A stretch of 64,000 nucleotides of DNA, taken from Branchiostoma floridae (lineage: Eukaryota; Chordata; Leptocardii; Amphioxiformes; Branchiostomatidae). The stretch covers positions 2,224,624-2,288,623 of the forward strand of contig NC_049982.1 in the NCBI RefSeq assembly GCF_000003815.2, given 5' to 3'. Positions 1-11,100 of this stretch are shown here, piece after piece. Every line of letters begins with the position of its first letter. The first letter of the stretch is position 1. Both the position numbers and the translations under genes were made by a program. The notes under the pieces were generated by a model. That model searched no databases. It was not told where the DNA came from and was given only the letters and a program-made list of their open reading frames with translations.

Positions 1-185
1 GACCTCCATCAGAAGGCGGCCCTAGCCGAATGTAGGTACTCATTTTCACCTGAGTAAAGTGAGGAAAGTCGTGTAAAGTGCCTTTCCCAAGGACACAAGA
101 TCGGTGACACGCAGCTGGATTCGAACCCGCAACCTCTCTGTCACGGGCCGTACACAATACCACTGTGCTACGCGGTCCCACGCGG
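1..185 (-). mobile_element. tRNA-derived SINE (same family as the copy at 18,095)
   Basis: Read on the minus strand it carries a pol III B box (GGGTTCGAATCC, about 127-138) and a tRNA-like head ending near 180. The body at about 30-115 matches, in reverse complement, the body of the SINE nested in the LINE at 18.2 kb. The element runs off the left edge of the window. Confidence 0.7.
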
Positions 186-299
186 AATTCAGCGTAAATC
201 GTTGTCGGGACCCCAACTGCAGACCCTCTTACTAACTATCTAACTAGGATGACACTCACGCTCGTCAACAACTACACCATGCAAAAGAATCTACTCTAC

Positions 300-899
300 T
301 CATAACAACAGACCGCATTTTCGATTATGTTTAAATCTTAAGTTAAATCGATCAGTCCTCTGATCCTTTATCAAGTTGAAATGACCCAAAGCCATGTCAC
401 ACACTGGCCAGACCGGAAGTGTGACGTCAGTATTTAAAGGGTCAAAGGTGCTTGGAAGTCGGTATCGGCCCCCGTCTCGGTTGAGGGAAGGTTGGTGGGC
501 TTTGATGTAAATGGCATCTTTCACTCCCAAGAGAAAGTAATCCTGTTCGAAATCCAGTATCTTCACCTTGTCAACTGGACTCACCTTGTCAACAGGATTA
601 CTTTCTATTTTCGTCACTTTTCATGGAAGGGCATCTTCAGAAAGACGTCTAAAGAAAGAAAAAGGACCAAGAAGAAGACTTTTCTTTTAATTTTTACAGA
701 CATTGAATATCAAGACAATCAAGATGTAATTCACAAATGCTTGCAATATCACAATATGTCACAAAATGTCAATCTATCAAAAACACTAACGCGACAGACA
801 ATCAGACAATATAACATTGGTAGCCGCTGTTCTTACATAGTTAATCATTTAACTACATGAATATTTTAGTAAGCAGTTTGTGCACTGGGGGCATCTGGC
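300..899. other. No recognisable gene; region left of first gap
   Basis: An open frame on the minus strand (300-617) resembles nothing I recognise and contains a short internal tandem repeat near 560-596. It could hold 3' sequence of the glutamate receptor transcript, but I see no splice sites or domain that prove this. Confidence 0.3.
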
Positions 900-1027
900 N
901 NNNNNNNNNNNNNNNNNNNNNNNNNNNNNNNNNNNNNNNNNNNNNNNNNNNNNNNNNNNNNNNNNNNNNNNNNNNNNNNNNNNNNNNNNNNNNNNNNNNN
1001 NNNNNNNNNNNNNNNNNNNNNNNNNNN
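900..1027. other. Assembly gap (N)
   Basis: A run of 128 undetermined bases. Its length may not be real. Confidence 0.99.
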
Positions 1028-1073
1028 TTCCAGCCGCATCGCCGCCGCTTCTCGGACTGTTCGGGGCTTCTGT
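1028..1073 (-). CDS. Possible C-terminal-tail exon of the glutamate receptor, cut by the gap
   Basis: On the minus strand a pyrimidine-rich stretch ending CTCCACAG precedes a GC-rich open segment (reading KPRTVREAAAMRLE in one frame) that enters the N gap. The position, downstream of TM4, and the basic content would fit a cytoplasmic tail. Frame cannot be fixed because both neighbouring junctions are missing. Confidence 0.25.
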
Positions 1074-1637
1074 GGAGTGGTGGGGGCAACAGAAAATTTT
1101 AAAAAAATTGATGCGAGCGTGAGAATAAAAAAGTTTGACAAAAAAAGAGTTGCCTTCATTATAAAAATCTAAGTGGTCAGGAAGATTGAACAAAAGAATG
1201 AAGTTTCGACAAATGTAATGTTGTTATTGTATATTGTATTGTTACCAGGGCTAGCCCTTCATAATAGCCTCCGGCTAGTTGGGCAGCCCTGGCTGTATTT
1301 CTCACTATACAGCCGAATAAATAAAATAAAATCAAACACACAAAATGTAGTTCACTGAACAATAATTCATTTTTGTTCTTTCACACATCTTCTTTGACCT
1401 TGTAATGTTCTATGGCATTAGTATTCGTTTTCCGATATTTGCTTTTGCAATCCACGGCGTATATTACCTAGTTTTGAAGCTCAACTTTTGTACGATTTAG
1501 AGTATGGTTAACAAACGTTTTTGTTTATTTTTGCAAACGGCCGAAAATTGCCCGCCTGGATGTCATCCATATCATCAAATCAACACGGCTTTATCAAAAT
1601 TATACCAGTTTATGGCACACACAGACTTCATAGTATC

Positions 1638-1858
1638 TAACGCTAGTTCACCTTTTTCCGTGGGGTAACCTATATATCCGTTAGTTTTCAAAATAGCACA
1701 TTTAGGGATATGAAGTCGACGGTCGGTTGTTTGAAAATGCAATATTTTCAAAATATAGCAGTTGGAACTCACAGTTCGTCGGCATGATAGCTCTAAATAC
1801 CCTGCTTCTGAAAACAACGGATATAGCTTACCCCACGGATAAAGGCGAACTAGCGTTA
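1638..1858. mobile_element. Inverted-repeat MITE, copy 1 (TAACGCTAGTTCACC family)
   Basis: Both ends carry the same 30-odd-base inverted terminus (TAACGCTAGTTCACC, then a CCGTGGGGTAA block). Related copies lie at 9,413-9,585 and 13,555-13,661. This copy ends six bases before the gap that swallows the end of the TM4 exon. Confidence 0.75.
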
Positions 1859-1863
1859 ATTAT

Positions 1864-1973
1864 NNNNNNNNNNNNNNNNNNNNNNNNNNNNNNNNNNNNN
1901 NNNNNNNNNNNNNNNNNNNNNNNNNNNNNNNNNNNNNNNNNNNNNNNNNNNNNNNNNNNNNNNCATGCGTAGA
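1864..1973. other. Assembly gap (N)
   Basis: A run of 110 undetermined bases that truncates the TM4 exon of the glutamate receptor at its 3' side. Confidence 0.99.
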
Positions 1974-2113
1974 TGAACTCTCCTACGAGCGTGAGGAAGG
2001 CGATCCCCATGCCGCCGTACACCAGCACAAACACGCGCAACATGTCCTCCAGGTCAATCACCTTCGACCCCAGCACGGATTGGTCACTTCCACCGCATTC
2101 CTGGCTTTTGATC
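1974..2113 (-). CDS. iGluR exon 18: end of S2 and TM4
   Basis: Acceptor CATACAG at 2114. It completes the tryptophan codon begun in exon 17 and gives WIKSQECGG, then a hydrophobic TM4 ending GEFIYA. The exon enters the gap before any donor or stop. The conserved S2 disulfide cysteine is the C of QECGG. Confidence 0.88.
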
Positions 2114-5100
2114 CTGTATGGGCAGATCATCATCGTCATCATTGTTATCATCATCATCATCATCATAGTTATCATTGCTGCCTTCATCATCATTATCACC
2201 ATCATCATCATCATCATCCTCTTCTTCAACATCAACATCATCATCATTAGCAGCAGCATTATCATCATTATCATAATTATCTTGAGCATCATCATTTTCA
2301 TCATTATCGCCATCAGCAGCAGCAACTGCGGCAGCATCATACTCGTCATCATTGTCTTCATCAACATCACCATTTTCATCGATACCGACATCTATATCAT
2401 CATCAACAGCTGCAGCAGGAGGATGGATGGATGGATGGATGGATGGATGGATGGATGGATGGATGGATGGATGGATGGATGGATGGATGGATGGATGGAT
2501 GGATGGAAGGATGGATGGATGGAAGGATGGATGGATGGATGGATGGATGGATGGATGGATGGATGGATGGAAGGATGGATGGATGGATGGATGGATGGAT
2601 GGATGGATGGATGGAAGGATGGATGGATGGAAGGATGGATGGATGGAAGGATGGATGGATGGATGGATGGATGGATGGATGGATGGATGGATGGATGGAT
2701 GGATGGATGGATACATGAAACTTACCACTTGTGGTCCAGCTCCCCGGTGACGCCCTGCTCCTCAGCCCGCAGGATGGCCCTGTTGAACTCCACCACGTAC
2801 GGGGAGTCCTTGGGCAGGAAGAGGCCGAACCCGGTCTGCCAAAACAGCCGGCCCACCGTCTTCAGGTCACACGGCTGCCGACTCACCTGGAACAGGCCGG
2901 AAATGGATGTCAATGACTTGGATCGATGACAGTCATCTTTGTTTGTCTGATATGCCAAAAAGTAGTTACTCGGGCAGTGGTGTAGTGCTAGATCGCAAGT
3001 ACCAGATAGTTCCATTCTATCATATACAGCCTCTCTGACTCCCTGTTTGAACCAGCGGGGTTCGCGATCTAGGATATAACGGTGGATTGGAGTGTCCCTG
3101 GTTGTGCTTAAGGTGGTTGAAAATGGCAGAAGAATAGCCGTTGGCGCTGGGTTTGCAATGTTTTTTGTACCTTGGTCCTTGCCTGTAGTGTCCGGCTGGT
3201 CTCACTAATGTACGAAACGTTACATGTATTGTTACATTTGTTTGTCTGAGTTTGAGATTTAGGTTCGCAGTCACTTTGCTTTGTTTATCATATCTATAAA
3301 AATGAAAATATTAAAAATAGATAAAAATTCACGGCATAGTCCAGTTCGGCACTGTCGGCGAAGAGGGCGTAGTTCTCGGTTCGAGCTTTCTCCAGCCCTT
3401 CGGCCATGCTCTGAACCACCGCATCTTTGTTGGCCTCCATGGCCTCCCCGAGCGAATGGTACGGCTCCATGCGGGTGGTCTGGAACTGCGTCCAGGATGC
3501 GTAGGGCTCAACGGCTCCGAACGATACCTCTTTCTGTGGACAGACGAACGAACGAACAAGCAAATAGAATGTGAAACAAAACGTAAACCATTTAATGAAG
3601 AAACTCTTTTTTCACAACCCTTGCTGTTGTTCCAACGACGGGGACAGTCTCATGGTCATTTTTCTTAAGACGATTCTTACCAAGCTTAAGATTTACATTG
3701 AACGGCAGCTATAGGCGTCGCTGTGTGATGTACCTGAGGAGGTCATCAGGTGAGGCTATGGACCTACCTGTGTGAGGAGGTCCTCAGGTGAGTTTATGGA
3801 GCTGTCCACGTTGCTGACAGTGAGAAAGGCCGCCAGGTTCGCGGTGTAGGTTGAGGTCGCCACCAACACGCCGATGCCCCAGAAAAACGTCACGATGCGG
3901 CCTGTAGGGAAGGGAAACTAATCATGACGTGAAAATCACCACAATGTTTGTATTTAGTCCACTGTGAGATGAGTACATGATAAACAGACATTGATTTGAC
4001 TTGATTCCTGCGGTAAGCATTTAAGTCTAGAACAAATACACATCCCAAATAGTATGCAAAGTAACATTGACTCAAGCAACTGGTATATGTTAGGCTTTGC
4101 AAACGTGTCGTCATTAGCATCTACTGCGTGCTCCAAAGTCCGTCGGATTCCCTACGAGTTTGAGTACGGAGGCGGTACTTACCACATACGGATCCGAAAG
4201 ATTGCCCACGTTTTGGCACGTAGACAGCACGTATTGTGCCCTAAGCTTTAGTGTAACCTACCAGACAGAGACCTGGGTAGGAAGTCCGGACTGAGCTGTA
4301 CCAGCAGCACCCAAGACTGCCACATGTACTCTCCGAACCCCGCGTTCGTCCCTAGGATCTCCCTCCCGCGGTGCACATACTCCTCAGTCTCAGGGTCTCT
4401 GTAACCAATGAGATGAAAATCACACGTTTTTAAGAATAACCTACTCTCCAAGCAGATGTTTGGCTTTGTCCGCGAAACATGAAGAAAATGGTTCAAAATA
4501 GAACGCCGAAAAACAGGCTATATATGACACGTCAAAAAATGCCAGAGGAGAATCTCTGCTTGAAGAGTAACAAGAGATTTTTCAATAAAATCTCTAGATT
4601 TCATGAAGATTTCTTAAAACATCTCGAGTTTAGTTTTTTTTTTCTTTTAAAGAAACAAAGAAACAATCAGCGGATCGTTTTAGAAAATCTAAATATCCCC
4701 ATGGTCGCTAGCTTGCCAAACTGACTGAACAAACCATGGATAAATCCTGAGTCTCTTCCGTCTCAGAGTAACGTTAAAGCTAAGGGCACAACCCGCCGTA
4801 GGTGCAAATACGTCTGCGTGCCAAAACGTGGGCAATCTTTTGGAATCCGTAAGTGGTACATGTAAATACCGCCTCCGTTCGAACTCGCAGGGAATCCGAC
4901 GTATTTTGGAGAACGTAGGCACGCCGTAGAGCACTACAAGGCAAAACTTTGTGTGCCATCGGGCTGCGGATTCGCCTCCCGTACGTGCCAGTACGGGCGA
5001 CGTGCCTGTCATGTACAGCCTAAACGTTTTTGAAATACATGGCGGATTTGGCCTTAGATAAAACGAACGGACAAATTGCACGTACGGTGGGTTGTGCTCT

Positions 5101-8100
5101 TAGCTTATAAGTCCGCTGTAGAGCACATACATATATGTACGTACCTTTTCCTGGTGACGAAGTTGGCGACGCCCTGGAAGATGGCGACTGCCACGGCCGT
5201 CATCAGGATGGTGGCCCACAGCCGACCCTCGAACGGCTTCACGAAACCCCAGTTCGACTTGCTGCCAGGAGGAAACTCAATAACGTCAAATGTATCTCAT
5301 TTCAAAGGCAACGAATAAAAAGTAAAAAGTACAATACAAGGAGCAACTTCAGTTTACTGCTCGCTCCATTAAAGGTGAGGTAACGTCAGCGGCAGAGAGA
5401 GCAGGACGTTCAGCTCCTGAGATCCTGAAGGCTGCTAATTGGTACAGTAAATCTACTGTCACAACTTTCTGCATCAAACTTGCCACAGTGTAACACATGT
5501 ATACAAACTCTGCTGTCTAGGGCCGCCTGTAACAGACCCTTAGGCGGGCTGCTATAACCGAGCTTTAATCAGGCTGCACTTCAAGCTGAGGGACAGAACT
5601 TGCTGCTCGATGTGCCGCACTGCATAGCACAAGGCGAACAACAGCTTTTCTGCTCACCCATTCACCTATATGTGTACGCAGAGACATCCAACGGCGCCAG
5701 CAAACCACCTTTTGTACTCTGCTATCTCAACCGTCACCGTCAGTTCCTGACCGCTCTGCTTATAAGTATTAATAAACTTACATGCGAGATCCCTTTTGAA
5801 AACTGAAAGTCCTATTCTCTGATTGGCTGACAGCTGGTTTGTGGCGACTCCCACAGGAACTGATGGTGACGGTTGAGATAGCAGAGTACAGACAAGAGGC
5901 GGTTTGCTGGTGCCGTTGGATGTTTCTGCGTAGGAGAAAGTGCTCACCTAGTTTGAGACTTGCGCATGGCCAGCGTGACGCCGTTGGCGTAGAAGGGCAG
6001 CGTGAAGTCCCCCACGGCCTGGCGTCGGGACGTGATGGACACGATGGCCACGGCGATGTCCGCCGTCTGGGGCGGGGAACAAGGGCAAAAGGACACACAA
6101 GATCAACTCTGGACAGGTGGCTGGAGTATCATGAAATTTGACCTTCGCAAACATTCTTTGGATGATGTCGACTGAAGACACCTTTTCCTAGGTTGCTAAC
6201 ATGCTTGTCATGATTAATTCATCCTACGATGCTTCATTCATTCATGATTCGTCATTCATTCATTCGTACATTCATTTATTTATCGATCATTCATTGATTC
6301 GTTTATCATTCATACATTTATCCATTCAACATCCATTCATACCATCTATTTGTTCTTTCTGACTGTCATCATTAATTCACTTGCCCGTTCATTCATTCAT
6401 TCGTTCGTTCGTTCGTTCACTCATTCCTTCACTCCTGACGCACCCCGGAGACCACGTCTCCCACCATGCCGGTCCAGTTGCCGGTCTCCTCCCTGTACCA
6501 CCCGTACTCCCCGTCTGACATGGCGTACAGCTCATTGATTCATTGATTCACTCACTCACTCACTCACTCACTCACTCACTCACTCACTCACTCACTCACT
6601 CACTCACTCACTCACTCACTCACTCACTCACACACTCACTCACACACTCGTTCATTCACTTATTCACTCATTCCTTCACTCCTGACGCACCCCGGAGACC
6701 ACGTCTCCCACCATGCCGGTCCAGTTGCCGGTCTCTTCCCTGTACCGCCCGTACTCCCCGTCTGACACGGCGTACAGCTCATCCATCCATCCATCCATCC
6801 ATCCATCCATCCATCCATCCATCCATCCATCCATCCATCCATCCATTCATCCATCCATCCTGACGCACCCCGGAGACCACGTCTCCCACCATGCCGGTCC
6901 AGTTGCCGGTCTCCTCCCTGTACCGCCCGTACTCCCCGTCTGACACGGCGTACAGCGAGTACGTGAAGCCGAGCTCTGACGACAGCCAGGCCAGCAGGTC
7001 CATACAGAAGCCTGCAGATGGAAAAAAACAAGTGTGGCAGTAAAAAGAGATTGCCATGGCGAAGGTGAATGTTTGATTTTACTTTGTATAACAAAATGTT
7101 GACAAAACATTTGTTCAAAGCACAATAGGTGAACAAGTTAGGCAATTGCAATCCCAGGCGATTCCAGAGATATTTCTAGTCTGTACAACAGAGGTGCCTA
7201 AACGAACCCTATGAAATTCGTACGGATATTATGTGATACACACGAATTACTATGCGAAAACGCACGAATATTATGAAATTCGCACGAATCACTATGCAAA
7301 AACGCACGAATATTATGAAATTCGCACGAATCACTATGTGATTCACACGAACCTTATGAGATTTGCACGAACCTTATACGAAATTGCGCAACCACTGCCG
7401 GGGTCACGTGACAGACGGAGCGGGAGTGGCGGCTTCGATCGGCAGCGACGGAAAATACGATGTAACACGCCGAAATGAAGCAAAACAGTAGCTCACAGGC
7501 TATCAAATACATCTTTGCGACGGTAAATGTCCATTCCATGCCTTGAAATATAAATATCACGGGTAGAAACGCTCAAAATCATGCCTCCTCCCGGCCGCCG
7601 TTTCTGCATAAGGATCGTGCAAATCTCATAAGGTTCGTGTGAATCACATAGTGATTCGTGCGAATTTCATAATATTCGTGCGTTTTCGCATAGTGATTCA
7701 TGAGTATCACATAATATTCGTACGAATTTCATAGGGTTCGTGCAAATGCTTAGGCACCCCTGTACATGTGGCTTAACTAACAAGAAACAACACACGAGCT
7801 TCCTCTACAACCTTGGAATCTGTCGTTCCCCGTCAGGACGTTGCCTTCTTGATCGACATCCGAGACCTCCACGAAGCCTGGCGCGGCGATGGTCACCACC
7901 TGCAGGTGTCTGCTGCTCAGGTCCGAGACGAACGGGGCCACCTCGGTCTCTCCGCCGGCCAACCGGACCTCCGCGCCCGGGAGGAAGGTCAGACCCCCCG
8001 GCTCGTCCCACGAACCAACCTGGCACAGACGGGGAGAGATGGAGAGTTAACGTAACGTCCAGGTCCGACACGCACGGGCCACCTCGGTCTCTCCGCCGGC

Positions 8101-11100
8101 CAACCGGACCTCCGTCCCCGGGAGGAAGGTCAGGCCCCCCGGCTCGTCCCACGAACCAACCTGGCACAGACGGGGAGAGATGGAGGGTTAACGTAACGTC
8201 CAGGTCCGATACGAACGGGGCCACCTCGGTCTCTCCGCCGGCGAACCGGACCTCCTCGCCCGGGAGAAGGGTCAGGCCCCCAGGCTCGCCCCACGAACCA
8301 ACCTGGTACGGACAGTAAAAGATGGGGAGAGTTAGCGTAACGTCCGATTCCGACACGCACGGGGCCACCTCGGTCTCCCCGCCGGCTAACCGGACCTCCG
8401 TCCCCGGGAGAAAGGTCAGACCGCCCGGCCACGAACCAACCTGGTACGGACAGGGAGAGATTTGGAGATAGCTAAACCAAGTGTTGCAGATGTTGTTTGT
8501 GTGCCTTGCATAAAATGTCCCGCGAACGCCGACCGAGCTGCCCCAAATCGTCCGAAGCCCGCGTAATCGCCCAAACACCGGTCATGCTCCGGCCGAAAAT
8601 GTCCATTTGGACCTTGCAAAGTCAGCCGTATCAAGTCATAGATTTGGAAAGGTGGTCTAAACATAAGTACAAAAAGTCCCCGATTGAATTGTACGTTATG
8701 GCATTTCACAAATCTGCACAACGACATGCGACCGAAAGTGTCATACAGGACACCAATACCCGAGGATTGAAGATAGAACATAACGATTAATAAATTGCAA
8801 TAACTTTTTTAAGATTAATGTGACACAAAACACCAATCTCACCGTTAGCCATCCGTCCTCTCTGAGGTTGACGATTTCGTACTCGGTGTCCGCCCGGGCC
8901 CCGCTCGACGTGAAGCGGATCGGACCCGTCACTCCGCCGGTGTCAACCTGCAACGTCGGGACATCGGCCGGGGATCGGCCCCGGGGCATTGGTCAACAAC
9001 GCAACCAGACACAATCTTTTCTAAACTAAGTAGCTTTTCCGTAACACAAATCAGTTAAATTTTACAGAATGCATACACGGCTATCTCTAACTGATGATGT
9101 CAGGTACGAAATGAAGATGTCTGTGACGCTTTTATTTTTCAATCAGGGGAAGGGGGAAACAGTCGTGCGTATATCAAGGCCGTATATAAGAGTTCCGTAT
9201 TGACGTTTTTGGGGCTCAGGTAAAGTTTGCAGGAAAGGTTGTTCCCACCGTTGTGCAGTCTGGCAATTGAACTGAAAACAAAACGGCTGCAAACTTTGAA
9301 AGTGTCGGAACTCATGCGGACTTAATATACGCACAATTCAAACACTCCAATAAGACCCTGAAGGTATTTAGCTTTAAGTAACACTTTCATGATTGAGCCA
9401 CTCACTAACTGTTTAGCGCTCGTTCACTTTTATCCATGGGGTAAACGATGTCCGCTGTATAAAAAGGGTATTTAGAGATATTGCAATGTGGTTATAAATT
9501 ACAGTACGTCGACTTGATATCCCAAAATACCAAAAAAATATAACGCATATACGTTACCCCACGGATAAAGGTGAAGTAGTGTTACCTGTTTGAGGAACTG
9601 CAGCATGGTCGGCCCGTCTGACCACGGTTGTGCCGTCCCTCCCGCGCAGGCGCAGTCCAGCGGTGTCGGCGTTAGCGTCACGGCGTGTTCCGTCGCGTTC
9701 CGCAGTGCGGAGGCAAGAGCCAGGACCGCGTCCGCCCAACGCGCAGTGTACGGCTGGAGAGGGGTGGGGAAGAAAGAGAAAGAAAAGAAATGAAGGGATC
9801 TTGAATCATATATTAAGGTTCTTTAGGCACAACCAGGGAGTACTTACTTCCAACGTTTCCAACTGATGATGGTGTCTGACAGACACCGAAACGTTGGAAG
9901 TACGTACTCCATGGTTTTGCCTAAAGAACCTTACCTTACCTTACTCCTTAGTTATGCTTAAAGAACCCTACCTTACTATATGAATAATTGCTAACCTGAT
10001 GAAGTTATTTAGGGATGTTGAATCAGTTAAGCTCACCGAAGAGCTAATCTTCCACTGGACAGACGATTCGTATTCAAACAGGTGTTAGCTATACCTCCAT
10101 TTTTATGGAGGTAACGAGCAAATTTTGAGCATCAAATTTTGTGCATATTTCCCAACTTTGAATATTTCATAGCTATCGAAGGATAAGTGTCAGATAAAAT
10201 CAAGCGTCAAGTGGTAGCCTGCACCAAGATCTTTAGGTCGCTAGAAAAATGATAGAAACTAGCCCATTGCCTTTGGCATGATATATCCGTCTATTCGGAC
10301 AATTTCTACTGTTCTTCAAGCAACTCGTGAAGCCCGGTGGAGGCTATTTCAGGTGGTTCTCACCCCGATAGTATCTCCCCCTGCTCCCGGGTAAGCCGCC
10401 GGATCTGCCGAGCTCCACTTCTGTAGGAAAGCCTCCCCGTGCGAGCCGTTACTGGCGGGCGGCCTCGGGCCCACCAGGCCCCGCAGGTACTCCGGCACAG
10501 TCCCGTTCGCTCCACCGCCCAGAGCATCCTGTGGTACAATAATGAAAAACGTTTGGGGCCGCAATGTTAGCAGCGACGCCTAGCTGCAGTGCAAAGCGAC
10601 ATTTCATTTACTACCCGTAGAAGCTTGACAGACAGTCATCGAATCTTCGGCTGTTTCTTTGGTTGTAAATAAAGGACTTTTATTTGCTGCTCAAGACAAA
10701 ACAAGTAGGATGTCATAAAGTAGCGAGCTCAAAATATCCCTATAGCCTAGCTAGGGCCAACAAAATTTGGCTAGGGGCAAATCTATCTTCTAACTGTACT
10801 ATTTGACAAAAAAATGTTCCTTTCATTTTTGTCCATCTAAATGTCATGCCACTGATATTGCTAGCATTTTCTCGTCGAAAAGCTGAGTCCTAAGCTCCTT
10901 TCAGTTTGGATTTCTTTTCGGGACTCATTTCGGAAAAGAAGAGCGAAATAAAGTTAGCATTGAGGCTTGAGTAGAACTCACGAGTCCGGTGATGCCGTCG
11001 CTCACTACCCATGCCCATCCGGCCCCGGTCATTCCCAGCGAGCTGGCCTCGTACAGAATCTGCTGCGCGTACCCCGCAAGGCAGTGCAGCACGATGATAC

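Noticed and set aside
1973-2929. Long plus-strand frame with MDGW repeats (and PSIH on the minus strand)
   Set aside because: It is a translation of the (ATC)n and (GGAT)n microsatellites; the real coding here is two minus-strand receptor exons.
3956-4136. Short minus-strand frames in iGluR intron 14
   Set aside because: No similarity, and they lie between well-defined exons 14 and 15.
6543-6863. Plus-strand frame of SLTHSLTH and PSIHPSIH repeats
   Set aside because: Microsatellite translation.
1974-7011. Calling the receptor an NMDA subunit (GluN1/GluN3)
   Set aside because: Some S2 wording looks NMDA-like, but the pore and M3-S2 linker ([15 protein letters not shown]) look AMPA/kainate/epsilon-like.
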